Shown here in pieces: positions 8,482 through 18,698 of a DNA stretch of 64,000 bases. A model generated the notes under the pieces. The model worked only from the letters and a program-made list of their open reading frames with translations. It was not told the DNA's origin and made no database searches. Position numbers and translations under genes: made by a program. This DNA comes from Natronospira bacteriovora (GTDB lineage: Bacteria; Pseudomonadota; Gammaproteobacteria; Natronospirales; Natronospiraceae): assembly GCF_030848495.1 (NCBI RefSeq), contig NZ_JAVDDT010000001.1:1-64000 (forward strand), written 5' to 3'. How positions within the stretch are numbered: the stretch's first letter is position 1; the number at the start of each line of letters is the position of its first letter.

Positions 8482-9054
8482 ATGCCCAGGTCCTTTTTCA
8501 AGCGCCATATGCCCACCAGGGAAATCCTGGCGGAGTATCGCCTGTTCAGACCGTTTGCCGCCCTCCTCAGTGACCCGGGTCTGTGGGCCCTGAGCCGCCG
8601 CAGTACGGCAAAGGCCTTCGGCGTGGGCCTGTTTACGGCCTGGCTGCCGATCCCCTTTCAGACCATCGTCATCATCGCCCTGGTCGCCTTTCTGCGGGTC
8701 AACCTGCCGGTCGCCATCCTGGCCAGCTTCATCTCCAACCCCATCAGCATGGGCCCGATGATGGTGCTGGCCTATGGGCTTGGCAACCTCATGCTGCAAC
8801 AGCCGACACGCACCGAAGATCTGGATTTTGGCCTGGCCATGATCTGGGAAGAGGTCGGTCGGGTCGGGCTGCCACTGATTACCGGCTGCCTGACGCTGGG
8901 GGTGATCACCGGGGTACTGGCCGCGGTGACGATCAATGTCCTGTGGCGGATTTCCCTGGTTCGGCGATTCCGTACCCGGCGGGCCCGGCGACGGCTAATG
9001 GGCATCCGTTTCCGAAGACGGAAACGGAGAAAACCGGACGGTGATTCAGCCTGA
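8482..9054 (+). CDS. DUF2062 family membrane protein
   Basis: This 190-residue protein has the DUF2062 pattern: LFTAWLPIPFQTIVIIALVAFLRVN and SFISNPISMGPMM in an N-terminal helical hairpin, a third segment near residues 130-152, and a very basic tail (RRRKRRK). Function is unknown; it is probably an inner membrane protein. AAGGA six bases before the ATG gives a good start. It faces lolD and diverges from comEC. A TACAAT hexamer at 8412-8417 could be its -10 box, though no good -35 is seen. Confidence 0.88.
   Translation: MPRSFFKRHMPTREILAEYRLFRPFAALLSDPGLWALSRRSTAKAFGVGLFTAWLPIPFQTIVIIALVAFLRVNLPVAILASFISNPISMGPMMVLAYGLGNLMLQQPTRTEDLDFGLAMIWEEVGRVGLPLITGCLTLGVITGVLAAVTINVLWRISLVRRFRTRRARRRLMGIRFRRRKRRKPDGDSA
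9005..9028 (+). repeat. Perfect 10-bp inverted repeat in the tail of the DUF2062 gene
   Basis: Arms 9005-9014 and 9019-9028 are exactly complementary around a 4-nt loop (AAGA on the plus strand, TCTT on the minus). It lies within the last 17 codons of the DUF2062 gene, close to the convergent lolD end. There is no T tract on either strand, so a terminator role is not shown. A weaker 6-bp hairpin follows at 9059-9074. Confidence 0.6.
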
Positions 9055-9083
9055 CTGACCGGAAATTCTTCCGGCCCGGCTGC

Positions 9084-9809
9084 TCAGGCCTTGAGCCAGC
9101 CATCCTCCAGCTCGTGAATAGTGGACATTCGGGCAGCCAGCGCCCGATCATGGGTTACCATAACCAGTGCCGTACCCAACTCTGCGTTCAGTGACAGCAT
9201 GAGATCCGCCACCTGCTCGCCGGTCCGCGAATCCAGGTTGCCCGTGGGCTCATCCGCCAGCAGCACGGCGGGACGTGTCACCAGGGCGCGGGCAATGGCT
9301 GCCCGCTGACGTTCCCCACCCGACAGCTCCCCCGGCTTGTGCCCGAGGCGATGCCCGAGACCGACGGCTTCCAGTAATTCTCCAGCCGCCCCACGGGCCA
9401 GCGCCGTGCCTTCCCGCCGAACCAGCAAGGGCATGGCCACATTTTCAAGGGCCGTGAACTCGGGGAGCAGATGATGGAACTGGTAGACGAAGCCGATGGA
9501 ACGATTTCGCAAGCGTCCGCGCTCCGCATCACTGAGTTCATGCATGGGCTGGCCGTTGACCCAGACCTCACCTTCCGTTGGCTGATCGAGACCGCCGAGC
9601 AGGTGCAGCAGCGTACTCTTGCCGGATCCGGAGGCCCCGAGAATGGCAGCCGTTTCACCCGGTTGTATGGCAAGGGTTACCGCGTGCAGAACCTCGACCC
9701 GGTCACCGGCATCGCTGAAGGCCCGGCTGAGATTGTGGCAGCCGATGGCCGCCCTGCTCAGGGCACTGTCCACGGTCTTCGCATCCCGCGCCTTGTCTGG
9801 CTCATTCAT
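9084..9809 (-). CDS. lolD: Lipoprotein-releasing system ATP-binding protein LolD
   Basis: LolD is the ATPase of the exporter that extracts outer-membrane lipoproteins from the inner membrane and hands them to LolA. The 241-residue protein carries Walker [10 protein letters not shown], the LSGGERQR signature and Walker [13 protein letters not shown]. An upstream in-frame Met exists inside lolC, but the ATG at 9809 matches the family length and overlaps the lolC stop by 8 bp. Only one membrane-subunit gene accompanies it. Confidence 0.96.
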   Translation of the reverse strand: MNEPDKARDAKTVDSALSRAAIGCHNLSRAFSDAGDRVEVLHAVTLAIQPGETAAILGASGSGKSTLLHLLGGLDQPTEGEVWVNGQPMHELSDAERGRLRNRSIGFVYQFHHLLPEFTALENVAMPLLVRREGTALARGAAGELLEAVGLGHRLGHKPGELSGGERQRAAIARALVTRPAVLLADEPTGNLDSRTGEQVADLMLSLNAELGTALVMVTHDRALAARMSTIHELEDGWLKA

Positions 9810-11049
9810 AACGCAAAGCCTCCGCCGGCTGGGTGCGTGAAGCGCGCCACGCCGGATACAGCGTCGACAGCACGGAAAGCGTGAAGGCGATGCCGGCGAT
9901 GCGCCCCACATCGGGCCAACGCAGCTCCGAGGGCAGATCACTGATGTAGTAGACATCCGCCGGCAGGAATTCGGTCTGGAACAGCTCTTCCAGCCAGGGC
10001 ACGATCTGATCCACGTTCAGGGCCAATGTGACGCCGAAGGCCAGCCCCAGTAGTGTACCCACGAAACCGATGACCGTCCCCTGCACGATGAATACGGCCA
10101 TGATGGAACGGGGTGTACTGCCGATGGTTCGCAGAACGGCAATGTCCGAGCGCTTGTCATTGACCACCATGACCAGCGTGGAAATGATGTTGAACGCCGC
10201 GACGGCAACGATCAGGAAGAGGATGATGAACATGACCGTCTTCTCGATCTGCAGGGCCGCAAAGAAATTGGCATGCTGCCGTGTCCAATCCCGCACGAAA
10301 TGCCCGCGGCCAAGACTGGCGGCAATGTCCCGCGCCACCGCCGGTGCCCGGAACATATCGTCCAGCTTCAGGCGAAGCCCGCTGATCTCGTCACCAAAAC
10401 GGTAGAGATTGCGTGCGTCATCCAGATGGATGAAGGCATGGCTGCGGTCGTATTCATACATGCCGACTTCGAACAGGCCCACCACCTCGAAGCGTCGCAT
10501 GCGTGGGCGAAATCCGGCCACGGTGATATTGCCCTCGGGCACCAGAAGAAAAACCCGGTCACCCAGCCCCACCCGCAGGGCACGTGCCAGCTCGCTGCCG
10601 AGAATGACACGATACTCGCCGGCGACAAGCTGACTCATGTCACCCTGAATCATCTTCTCGCCCACATCGGAAACGGAGGGCTCATGCTCGGGCAGAATAC
10701 CGCGCACCATGCCGCCGCTAAGCTGACCGTCACGGGCGAGCATGCCTTCCTTTTCAATGAAGGGGGCCGCACCCAGTACCCGCTGATCCACGATGATGCG
10801 GTCCCGGATGTTTTCCCATTCCTCGATCCGTCCACCATAACTGGTGATGCTTGCATGGGAGACCATGCCGAGAATGCGTTCACGCAGTTCCTTCTCAAAA
10901 CCGTTCATTACCGACATCACGGTAATCAGCGCCATCACGCCAACAGTGATCCCGAGCACGGAAGTGAGCGAGATGAAGGAGATGAAGTGATTGCGGCGCT
11001 TGGCGCGAAGATAGCGAAGGCCGACAAAAATTTCGTAGGGTCTGAACAT
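9802..11049 (-). CDS. lolC: Lipoprotein-releasing system transmembrane protein LolC/LolE
   Basis: This 415-residue protein has the LolC/E layout: an N-terminal helix ([19 protein letters not shown]), a large periplasmic domain of about 220 residues, and three C-terminal helices ending in [18 protein letters not shown]. It binds lipoproteins at the inner membrane and works with LolD. E. coli has two different permeases, lolC and lolE; only one is here, so it may be a LolF-type homodimer or its partner may be elsewhere. sfsA is upstream with a 9-bp gap. Confidence 0.92.
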   Translation of the reverse strand: MFRPYEIFVGLRYLRAKRRNHFISFISLTSVLGITVGVMALITVMSVMNGFEKELRERILGMVSHASITSYGGRIEEWENIRDRIIVDQRVLGAAPFIEKEGMLARDGQLSGGMVRGILPEHEPSVSDVGEKMIQGDMSQLVAGEYRVILGSELARALRVGLGDRVFLLVPEGNITVAGFRPRMRRFEVVGLFEVGMYEYDRSHAFIHLDDARNLYRFGDEISGLRLKLDDMFRAPAVARDIAASLGRGHFVRDWTRQHANFFAALQIEKTVMFIILFLIVAVAAFNIISTLVMVVNDKRSDIAVLRTIGSTPRSIMAVFIVQGTVIGFVGTLLGLAFGVTLALNVDQIVPWLEELFQTEFLPADVYYISDLPSELRWPDVGRIAGIAFTLSVLSTLYPAWRASRTQPAEALRYE

Positions 11050-11058
11050 GGGGCGGGA

Positions 11059-11802
11059 TTAAACCATAGCTGGGTGATTGTGGATAGCGTGGACCTGGTC
11101 ACGGGTCCGCGCCGTGAGCCGCCGGTCCAGGCGAATGCCGCGTGGTGACAGGCTCGCGCCGTAAGCCAGCACTTCCACACCGGCATCGGCGGCGGCAGCC
11201 AGGGCATCGGCATACGCCGGATCAATGGCCCGCGCCGGTTCGACCACGGCCACGTCCTCACGTTGCACACAGAAGAGCAGAACGGCCCGCTCACCAGCCG
11301 CCGCCGAAGCACGAAGGTGTGCCAGATGCCGCACGGCACGGGTACTCACGGCGTCCGGAAACAATGCCCGCCCGGCTCCGGCCCCGGCGGTCACATTCTT
11401 CACCTCGACCCAACAACGCCTGCCCGGCTTCTCCAGCACAATATCAGTGCGCCCGCCGGACGGATGCCGGACTTCACGCCGCAGCTGCTGATAATCGGCC
11501 AGCTCCGGAATGCGCCCGCTCTTGATGGCCTCCACCACCAGGGCATTGCTGCGCCCGGTGTGGATGCCGGCGAGCGCCCCCGTACCGGTCTCCACCAGCT
11601 CCCAGGTCCACCGCAGCTTGCGTCCGGGGCGATCGGCCGGGCTGAGCCAGACTCGCAGCCCCGGCGCCCGGCAACCGAGCATGGAGCCGGTATTCGGGCA
11701 GTGCGCCGTGACACGGCGACCATCATCCAGAACGACGTCGGCCAGAAAACGCTTGTATCGGCGGATGAGTCGCCCGGACTGCAGTGGGGGATCGAATTCC
11801 AT
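11059..11802 (-). CDS. sfsA: Sugar fermentation stimulation protein SfsA homologue
   Basis: This 247-residue protein is a full-length SfsA: N-terminal RLIRRYKRFLADVVL, then AHCPNTGSMLGC, and the nuclease-like PSGGRTDIVLE...CWVEVKNVT core. SfsA was named for enhancing maltose use in E. coli and binds DNA non-specifically; its cellular role is unsettled. The ATG at 11802 (MEFDPPL) is chosen over an upstream frame extension because family members begin there. A TATAGT hexamer (minus strand, 11843-11848) could be its -10 box. Confidence 0.93.
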   Translation of the reverse strand: MEFDPPLQSGRLIRRYKRFLADVVLDDGRRVTAHCPNTGSMLGCRAPGLRVWLSPADRPGRKLRWTWELVETGTGALAGIHTGRSNALVVEAIKSGRIPELADYQQLRREVRHPSGGRTDIVLEKPGRRCWVEVKNVTAGAGAGRALFPDAVSTRAVRHLAHLRASAAAGERAVLLFCVQREDVAVVEPARAIDPAYADALAAAADAGVEVLAYGASLSPRGIRLDRRLTARTRDQVHAIHNHPAMV

Positions 11803-11931
11803 GTATCTCCGGCCATGGCGGGCAGGGCAATTCCGGCGACCCACTATATCAGAGGGTGGACGCCCTTTCCCTGCCCGGCAGCGACTGCTATATTTCCCGT
11901 AACGTCAGTGACTTTCGGGGACTTCCTCATC

Positions 11932-12237
11932 ATGACTTCCAGACTTGCCCTGCTCATGGTTGCGTCCATCGCGGCCATCACCGTGACCACGCTCGCCGTG
12001 GCCGAACCCCGCCCGGGTGGTGACCGCCTCCGGGTGGAAGACCCGGAGCAGCGCTCGGTCGCTGTGCCGACCCGAGGCATGACCATGGACAATGTCCGGG
12101 ACGTCTACGGTGAGCCCCGTGATGTTCGCGGCCCGGTGGGTGATCCGCCCATTACCCGCTGGGACTATCGCGACTTCAGCGTCTACTTCGAACACCATCT
12201 TGTGCTTCACAGCGTCATCCGTGACGACGACCGCTGA
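11932..12237 (+). CDS. Small secreted protein with SmpA/BamE-like domain
   Basis: This 101-residue protein has a signal peptide (hydrophobic LALLMVASIAAITVTTLAVA, likely cut before EPRP) followed by a short domain resembling the SmpA/OmlA fold: GMTMDNVRDVYGEPRDV, then PPITRWDYRDFSVYFEHHLV. There is no lipobox cysteine. Similar small proteins occur before agmatine deiminase in related bacteria, but I know of no assigned function. The stop is 2 bp before aguA, so it is very probably the first gene of that operon. Confidence 0.75.
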   Translation: MTSRLALLMVASIAAITVTTLAVAEPRPGGDRLRVEDPEQRSVAVPTRGMTMDNVRDVYGEPRDVRGPVGDPPITRWDYRDFSVYFEHHLVLHSVIRDDDR

Positions 12238-12239
12238 CC

Positions 12240-13319
12240 ATGAATCATGCCTACAGGCTCCCGGCCGAATGGGAGCCTCAAAGTGCCGTACAGCTCACCT
12301 GGCCACACGACCAGGGTGACTGGGAACAGAACCTGGGTCCTGCCCGTGACTGTTTCACACGCATTGCCACCGTGCTTTCCCTGCATCAGACCGTCTTGAT
12401 CATCGCCCGTGACGACGAGGAACGTAAGCGGATCAGTGCCGAGCTCGCCCGGGCCGGGGCCGATTCACGCCACTGCCGCTTTGCTCTGGCGGCGAGCGAT
12501 GATAGCTGGGCGAGGGACCACTCCCCCATCACAGTCATGGAGAACGGCCGCCCCCATCTGCTCAAGTTCGAGTTCAATGGCTGGGGCGGACGCTATCGTG
12601 CGGAAATGGACAATGCCCTCGCCTGGCTGCTGCATGAACAGGGCCTGTTTGGCCATTGCCCCATGACGGCAACCGGAATCGTACTGGAAGGTGGCGCCAT
12701 CGAGACCGATGGTCACGGTCACTTTCTGCTTCGCTCAAGCTGCATCGTGGATGACAAGCGCAACCCGGGCCTCGATCAGGCTGGCATGAGCGATGCATTC
12801 GAGGAATGGCTGGGAGCCCGGCACATTCACTGGCTGGATGTGGGCGATCTGGACGGTGATGATACGGATGGTCATATTGATACCCTGGCGCGCTTCGCCC
12901 CCGATGGGGCCATCCTGCACCAGTATTGCGATGACCCGCAGGACAGCCATTTTGCCTGCCTCAGCGCCATGGCGGACAGCCTGCGCGGCCTGCGGGATCA
13001 TCAGGGCCGGGAACGGGAGCTGATTCCACTGCCTCTGCCGCGGCCGATCCGGGACAGCAGCGGTCGCCGGATGCCCGGAGGCTACGCCAATTTCCTGGTC
13101 GCCAATGAGCAGGTGCTGGTGCCCACCTACAATGATCCCGCCGACGAGGTGGCCATCAACCGCATTGCCCGTGCCTATCCGGATCATCAGGTTCGCGGCA
13201 TTGATTGCCGGGCGCTGGTTCGCCAGGGCGGCAGCCTGCACTGCGTGACAATGCAATACCCGGCCGGTGTGGTTGACGCGGAGGCGGGCCTGCCGGTCAT
13301 GGAGGTAAGACCCGAATGA
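12240..13319 (+). CDS. aguA: Agmatine deiminase
   Basis: AguA hydrolyses agmatine to N-carbamoylputrescine and ammonia, the first step of putrescine synthesis from arginine-derived agmatine. The 359-residue protein has the N-terminal PAEWEPQSAVQLTWPH, the WARDHSPI motif, the DGHIDTLARF histidine motif and the catalytic Cys335 in GGSLHCVTMQYP. It overlaps aguB by 4 bp (ATGA), and the product passes straight to that enzyme. No speA (arginine decarboxylase) is in the window. Confidence 0.96.
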   Translation: MNHAYRLPAEWEPQSAVQLTWPHDQGDWEQNLGPARDCFTRIATVLSLHQTVLIIARDDEERKRISAELARAGADSRHCRFALAASDDSWARDHSPITVMENGRPHLLKFEFNGWGGRYRAEMDNALAWLLHEQGLFGHCPMTATGIVLEGGAIETDGHGHFLLRSSCIVDDKRNPGLDQAGMSDAFEEWLGARHIHWLDVGDLDGDDTDGHIDTLARFAPDGAILHQYCDDPQDSHFACLSAMADSLRGLRDHQGRERELIPLPLPRPIRDSSGRRMPGGYANFLVANEQVLVPTYNDPADEVAINRIARAYPDHQVRGIDCRALVRQGGSLHCVTMQYPAGVVDAEAGLPVMEVRPE

Positions 13320-14197
13320 GACATTTGCCGGTGGCATTGATTCAGGAACGCAATCAGGGTGGCCGAGACGGCAACCTGCGTCGCATTGAAGAGCGTCTTC
13401 GGGAGGCAGCCGCCAATGGTGCCCGACTGGCATTGCTTCAGGAACTGCACAATGGTCCCTACTTCTGCCAGACCCAGGACACGGCCCGCTTTGATCTGGC
13501 GGAAGCCATTCCCGGCCATAGCACTGAACTCCTGGGCCGCCTTGCCGCGGAGCTGGAGCTGGTCATCGTCGCTTCCCTGTTCGAGAAGCGCGCCGCGGGG
13601 CTCTACCACAATACGGCCGTGGCTCTGGACAGTGACGGGCGCATTGCCGGCCGGTACCGAAAAATGCATATCCCGGATGACCCGGGTTTCAATGAGAAGT
13701 TCTATTTTACGCCCGGCGACAGCGGATTTGAGCCCATCGACACGTCGGTGGGTCGGCTCGGCGTTCTGGTGTGCTGGGATCAGTGGTACCCCGAGGCGGC
13801 CCGCCTGATGGCCCTGGCGGGTGCGGAAATGCTGATCTACCCCACCGCCATCGGCTGGTCCGCCGAGGACGATGCGGCCGAACAGGGCCGACAACTGGAT
13901 GCCTGGCGTACCGTGCAACGCGGCCACGCCGTGGCCAATGCCCTGCCCGTGCTGGTCACTAACCGGGTGGGGCATGAACCCCACCCGGAACGCCCCGGGG
14001 AAGGCATCGATTTCTGGGGCCACAGTTTCGTGGCGGGTCCCCAGGGGGAGATTCTGGCCGAAGCCGGTACTGAGCCGGAACTGCTCCAACTCACCCTGGA
14101 TCTTGGCCGCTGCGAACAGGTACGGCGCATCTGGCCCTTCCTTCGCGACCGTCGAATCGATGCCTACGGTGACCTGCTCAGGCGCTACCGCTCCTGA
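13316..14197 (+). CDS. aguB: N-carbamoylputrescine amidase
   Basis: AguB cleaves N-carbamoylputrescine to putrescine, CO2 and ammonia in the cytoplasm. The 293-residue nitrilase-family protein shows the Glu-Lys-Cys triad in LLQELHNGPYFCQ, RKMHIPDDPGF and VLVCWDQWYPEAARL. It starts inside the end of aguA, so the pair forms a complete agmatine-to-putrescine module. A 101-bp gap separates it from mfd. Confidence 0.96.
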   Translation: MRHLPVALIQERNQGGRDGNLRRIEERLREAAANGARLALLQELHNGPYFCQTQDTARFDLAEAIPGHSTELLGRLAAELELVIVASLFEKRAAGLYHNTAVALDSDGRIAGRYRKMHIPDDPGFNEKFYFTPGDSGFEPIDTSVGRLGVLVCWDQWYPEAARLMALAGAEMLIYPTAIGWSAEDDAAEQGRQLDAWRTVQRGHAVANALPVLVTNRVGHEPHPERPGEGIDFWGHSFVAGPQGEILAEAGTEPELLQLTLDLGRCEQVRRIWPFLRDRRIDAYGDLLRRYRS

Positions 14198-14298
14198 ACG
14201 CCGACGGACGGCCGCCATCATGGGACCCGAGCGTCCGGTCCAGGGCTTCCGATATGCGATAATGGCGGTTTCCTTCGGCTGAGCATGCAATTGTTTCC

Positions 14299-17200
14299 AT
14301 GACAGGCAACTCCGGAACCTCCCCCGATTCCCGACCCGCGGTGCAGCTGCCGGACGGGCCACACGATCGACGCCGCTGGGGCCGTCTTTACGGGGCGGCA
14401 CGCAGCCTGCTGCTGGCACGGGCAGCCGCCTCCGCTCGCGGGCCCGTCCTGCTGGTCTGCGAAAGTGTCCAGGAAGCCGAAGCGGTCAGCGCCGAACTGC
14501 GCTTCTTCGCCGGCGAAGACGCGCTACCGGTGATCTTCTTCCCGGACTGGGAGACCCTGCCCTACGACGTCTTCTCCCCCCACCAGGACATCATCTCCGA
14601 TCGCCTCGCTACCCTGGCACGGTTGCCGGGCCTGGAGCGCGGCGTGGTGGTGACAGCGGCACAGACACTGATGCAGCGTCTGCCGCCCCAGGCCTATGTC
14701 AGCGGGGGATCCCTGCTGCTGAGCATGGGTGAACGCCTGGACATCGACGGCCTTCGTGGGCAGCTCGAAAGGGCCGGCTACCGGGCCGTTTCCCAGGTCA
14801 TGGAACATGGAGAGTTCGCAGTACGCGGCTCACTGGTGGATGTCTTTCCCATGGGCAGCCAACAGCCGTTCCGCATTGACCTGTTCGACGACGAGATCGA
14901 ATCCCTGCGCGCCTTCGATCCCGAGACCCAGCTGACCACGGAGAAACTGGAACGTATCCGCATGCTACCGGCGCGGGAGTTCCCCATGAGCGAGGACGCC
15001 ATCCGCGACTTCCGGCAGCGGTATCGACAGCAGTTCGAGGGCGACCCGCAGCAGAGCGAGATCTATCGGGCCATCAGCGGCGGCAACCAGCCCGGTGGCA
15101 TCGAGTATTACCTTCCCCTCTTTTTTGAACAGACCGCCAGCCTGTTCGACTATCTGCCTGATGTGGCCACCGTGGCGCTGACCGAGGGTGCCGGTGGTGC
15201 CGTGGACAGCCACTGGCAGGAGATCCACGACCGCTTCGAGCAGCGTGGCCATGATCACACACGGCCTCTGCTGTCGCCGGCAACCATTGCCCTGACCCCT
15301 GAGGAACTGACGTCTGCCCTGGAACGACACGGCCAGGTGGTGCTCGAACGTCGCGAGGGCGCCGATGATCCCCAGGCCCTGCCGGTAGACAACTTCGACA
15401 CCCTCGCACCACCCCGGCTGCCGCTGGATCACCGCGCCGATGACCCGGCCCGGGCATTGATTGAATTCATCGACAACTTCGAGGGGATCGTGCTGCTGGC
15501 CGCGGAGTCACCCGGTCGCCGGGAAGCCCTCGTGGACATCCTGGCCGAACGTGATCACAAGCCGGTTTCTGTCCACGGCTGGGATGCCTTCATGCAGCGC
15601 CAGCCAGCCCTGGGGGTCTGCGTCGCCGATCTGACCGAGGGCCTGATCCTGCCGAACGAAGGTCTGGCGGTGATTGCCGAACCACAACTGTTCGGCGAGC
15701 GGGCCAGCCAGCAGCGTCGCCGCCGGCGGGCGGCAAAAGACCCGGAAGCGGTCATCCGCGACCTGACCGATCTTTCCGAGGGCGCGCCCGTCATCCATGA
15801 GGAACATGGCGTTGGACGCTACATCGGGTTGCAGACCCTGACCGTGGGCAAGGATCCAACCGAATTCCTGACCCTGGAGTATGCAGGGGGCGACAAACTG
15901 TATGTCCCGGTGGCGTCGCTCAACCTCATCAGCCGTTATACCGGCACCAGCCCTGAGAATGCCCCACTCCACCGTCTTGGCTCCGACCAGTGGGACAAGG
16001 CCCGCAAGCGTGCAGCCCGGAAGGCCCGGGACGTGGCGGCGGAACTGCTGGATCTGTATGCGCGCCGCCAGGCGCGCCAGGGCACGGCTTTCCGGGTGGA
16101 CGAACGTGAACGGCGAGCGTTCGAGGAGGCCTTTCCTTTCGAGGAGACACCGGACCAGGCCACCGCGATTGATGCCGTGGTGGGGGACTTGCGCTCCACG
16201 CAGCCCATGGATCGCGTCGTCTGCGGTGACGTGGGCTTCGGCAAGACGGAAGTGGCCTTGCGGGCCGCTTTCGTAGCGGTGCAGGCGGGCAAGCAGGTGG
16301 CCGTCCTGGTGCCCACAACCCTGCTCGGGCGCCAGCATTACGACACCTTTGCGGATCGCTTTGCCGACTGGCCCGTCAGGATTCGCTCCCTTTCGCGCAT
16401 GGGCAGCGGCAAGGACAGGAGCACCACCCTCAAAGGACTGGAGGACGGCACTGTCGACATCGTCATCGGCACCCACAAACTGCTGTCCAGGGATGTGCGA
16501 TTCAGGGATCTGGGTCTGGTCATCATCGACGAAGAACACCGCTTCGGTGTCCGTCACAAGGAACGGCTGAAACAGCTGCGTGCCGAAGTGGATGTGCTGA
16601 CGCTCACAGCGACGCCCATCCCCCGCACCCTGAACATGTCACTGGCCGGAATTCGCGATCTGTCCATCATCGCCACTCCGCCGGCGGAACGCCTGTCGGT
16701 CAAGACCTTCGTCAATGAATGGTCGGACGGGCTGATCCAGGAAGCCTGTCTGCGCGAAATTCGGCGAGGTGGCCAGGTCTATTTCCTGCACAACGAAGTG
16801 CGCAGCATCGAACGCACCGCCAATCGCCTGCGTGAACTCATGCCTGAAGCCACGATCGAAGTGGCACACGGCCAGATGCGGGAAAGCGAGATGGAGCGGG
16901 TGATGCTGGACTTCTATCACCGTCGGGTGCATATCCTGGTCTGCTCCACCATCGTTGAGAGTGGCATCGACGTGCCGACGGCCAATACCATCATCATCAA
17001 TCGGGCCGACAAGTTCGGCCTTGCACAGCTTCACCAGTTGCGTGGCCGGGTGGGCCGCTCCCATCACCGTGCCTATGCCTATCTGCTGACGCCGCCCCGT
17101 AATGCCATGACCAAGGACGCCCTCAAGCGCCTGGAGGCCATCGAGTCACTGGAGGACCTTGGCGCGGGCTTCACGCTGGCCACTCACGATCTGGAGATTC

Positions 17201-17802
17201 GCGGCGCCGGCGAATTGCTGGGCGACGAGCAGAGCGGGCAGATTCACGAAGTGGGCTTCAGCCTCTATACCGAATTGCTGGAGCGGGCGGTTAAGGCGCT
17301 CAAATCCGGGGAAGAACCGGATCTCGAGAAACCCCTGAATCACGGCCCGGAAGTGGAACTGGGAGTACCTGCTCTGCTGCCGGAAGACTATGTGCCCGAC
17401 GTGCACACCCGCCTGACCCTCTACAAGCGGATTGCCAGTGCCGAGGGTGAGGAGAGCCTGAAGGAGCTTCAGGTGGAGATGATCGACCGTTTCGGATTGC
17501 TGCCCGATTACGCGAAGAACCTCTTTCTCACGGCACAGATCCGCCAGTTGGCCCGTCCACTTGGCATCCGGATGGTGGAAGCGGGGCCGGACGGCGGTCG
17601 ACTCGAATTCGACGAAAATCCGGCCATTGATGCCATTGCATTGATCGAGATGGTTCAGAAGCAGCCGCGTCAGTTCCGCCTGGACGGTCAGACCCGGCTG
17701 CGCTTCACCCTGCCCCTGCCCGACCGGGATGAGCGAATTCAGTTCCTCCGCGGTATCATTGGGCAACTGAAACCCGCCGAATCACAGAGAAAGGCTGGCT
17801 GA
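14299..17802 (+). CDS. mfd: Transcription-repair coupling factor Mfd
   Basis: Mfd removes RNA polymerase stalled at DNA lesions and recruits UvrA. The 1167-residue protein is full length: a UvrB-like N-terminal module, the RNA polymerase-interacting region around residues 490-560 ([14 protein letters not shown]), then the RecG-like helicase with Walker [13 protein letters not shown], Walker [11 protein letters not shown] and TATPIPRTL. The C-terminal module that masks UvrA binding is present. A GATAAT hexamer at 14258-14263 could be its -10 element. Confidence 0.98.
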   Translation: MTGNSGTSPDSRPAVQLPDGPHDRRRWGRLYGAARSLLLARAAASARGPVLLVCESVQEAEAVSAELRFFAGEDALPVIFFPDWETLPYDVFSPHQDIISDRLATLARLPGLERGVVVTAAQTLMQRLPPQAYVSGGSLLLSMGERLDIDGLRGQLERAGYRAVSQVMEHGEFAVRGSLVDVFPMGSQQPFRIDLFDDEIESLRAFDPETQLTTEKLERIRMLPAREFPMSEDAIRDFRQRYRQQFEGDPQQSEIYRAISGGNQPGGIEYYLPLFFEQTASLFDYLPDVATVALTEGAGGAVDSHWQEIHDRFEQRGHDHTRPLLSPATIALTPEELTSALERHGQVVLERREGADDPQALPVDNFDTLAPPRLPLDHRADDPARALIEFIDNFEGIVLLAAESPGRREALVDILAERDHKPVSVHGWDAFMQRQPALGVCVADLTEGLILPNEGLAVIAEPQLFGERASQQRRRRRAAKDPEAVIRDLTDLSEGAPVIHEEHGVGRYIGLQTLTVGKDPTEFLTLEYAGGDKLYVPVASLNLISRYTGTSPENAPLHRLGSDQWDKARKRAARKARDVAAELLDLYARRQARQGTAFRVDERERRAFEEAFPFEETPDQATAIDAVVGDLRSTQPMDRVVCGDVGFGKTEVALRAAFVAVQAGKQVAVLVPTTLLGRQHYDTFADRFADWPVRIRSLSRMGSGKDRSTTLKGLEDGTVDIVIGTHKLLSRDVRFRDLGLVIIDEEHRFGVRHKERLKQLRAEVDVLTLTATPIPRTLNMSLAGIRDLSIIATPPAERLSVKTFVNEWSDGLIQEACLREIRRGGQVYFLHNEVRSIERTANRLRELMPEATIEVAHGQMRESEMERVMLDFYHRRVHILVCSTIVESGIDVPTANTIIINRADKFGLAQLHQLRGRVGRSHHRAYAYLLTPPRNAMTKDALKRLEAIESLEDLGAGFTLATHDLEIRGAGELLGDEQSGQIHEVGFSLYTELLERAVKALKSGEEPDLEKPLNHGPEVELGVPALLPEDYVPDVHTRLTLYKRIASAEGEESLKELQVEMIDRFGLLPDYAKNLFLTAQIRQLARPLGIRMVEAGPDGGRLEFDENPAIDAIALIEMVQKQPRQFRLDGQTRLRFTLPLPDRDERIQFLRGIIGQLKPAESQRKAG

Positions 17803-17804
17803 TC

Positions 17805-18668
17805 ATGCATTCATGCGCTCGCAACGCCCCCGACACCGTTTCCGGCAACCGCCCCGGATGGTTTCTGCTCGCCCTGCTGATCTGCAGTGGCATGACCACG
17901 CCACTCGCCCTGGCCGCCGATGATGCGGCCGACGAGCAGAACGGTCCGCGCCTGTCCGTGGAGTTCATTGTCTTCGAACGAAGCAATAACGCCGGACACG
18001 AGGAGGAGCGCTGGCCTGCCCGACCGGGCCTGCCGGCCATCCACGAAGCGGTGGAACTGGACAGCGATCCGGCCCGTGAGCTGCGCCTGGAACGTCGCAG
18101 CAGCGACCTGCAGCTCAATCGGGCAGCCGAGCGGCTGGGAGATTCCCGTGATTACCGAGTGCTGCGGCATGAGCGCTGGGTGTTTCCGGAACGGGAACGC
18201 CAGGAAAGCCCCTTGATTCGTCTGCAACTGGATGAACGCCCTGCCGGTGAGGCGACCACGGCCGATGACGGTGAACCGAGGCGACGGGTCTTTGCGGACG
18301 AGCACCTGCTGGATCAGCCGGACCAGGACAGGGACGAAGCGGCTGAGCGGATCCGCGTCAGTCAGCCGCTGGACGGCACCCTGCGCGTCTTTCGCAACCG
18401 TTATTTCCATGTGTCAGCGGATCTGATCTTCAATCCGGTTGAAGATGCCACCCCCAGCCCGGCAGAACAGGCCCGGCAGCGTCTGCATCGCCTTGAAGCC
18501 CTGCTCGCCGGACAGATCAGCTTCGAGGAATATCAGCAGGAAGAAGAAAGCGAACCGTTTCCCGGTTATCGACTGAACGAGAGCCGGCGAGTTCGCCTGG
18601 GGCAGCTTCATTATCTCGATCACCCGCGCTTCGGGGTGCTGCTGCGCATCGACCGGGAACAGGACTGA
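17805..18668 (+). CDS. csiV: CsiV family periplasmic protein
   Basis: This 287-residue protein has a signal peptide (core WFLLALLICSGMTTPLALA) and the CsiV pattern: an N-terminal VEFIVFERSN segment and a C-terminal half ending in RRVRLGQLHYLDHPRFGVLLRI. In Vibrio cholerae CsiV is a peptidoglycan-binding partner of LpoA needed with D-amino acids; here the role is inferred. It follows mfd after 2 bp, as its homologue does in Pseudomonas, and probably shares its transcript. Confidence 0.82.
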   Translation: MHSCARNAPDTVSGNRPGWFLLALLICSGMTTPLALAADDAADEQNGPRLSVEFIVFERSNNAGHEEERWPARPGLPAIHEAVELDSDPARELRLERRSSDLQLNRAAERLGDSRDYRVLRHERWVFPERERQESPLIRLQLDERPAGEATTADDGEPRRRVFADEHLLDQPDQDRDEAAERIRVSQPLDGTLRVFRNRYFHVSADLIFNPVEDATPSPAEQARQRLHRLEALLAGQISFEEYQQEEESEPFPGYRLNESRRVRLGQLHYLDHPRFGVLLRIDREQD

Positions 18669-18680
18669 CCGACATGGCTT

Positions 18681-18698
18681 CGGGGCCGTCAGGCCCCG
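18681..18698. terminator. Hairpin between convergent csiV and mtnP
   Basis: A 7-bp GC stem (18681-18687 with 18692-18698) closes a GTCA loop and is followed on the plus strand by TTCTTC. It overlaps the last codons of mtnP. With only 20 bp between the two stop codons it is the only terminator candidate for either gene. Confidence 0.4.

Noticed and set aside
8041-8799. A 252-codon minus-strand frame across the comEC start and the DUF2062 gene
   Set aside because: It crosses the divergent intergenic region, overlaps two supported genes and has no recognisable domain.
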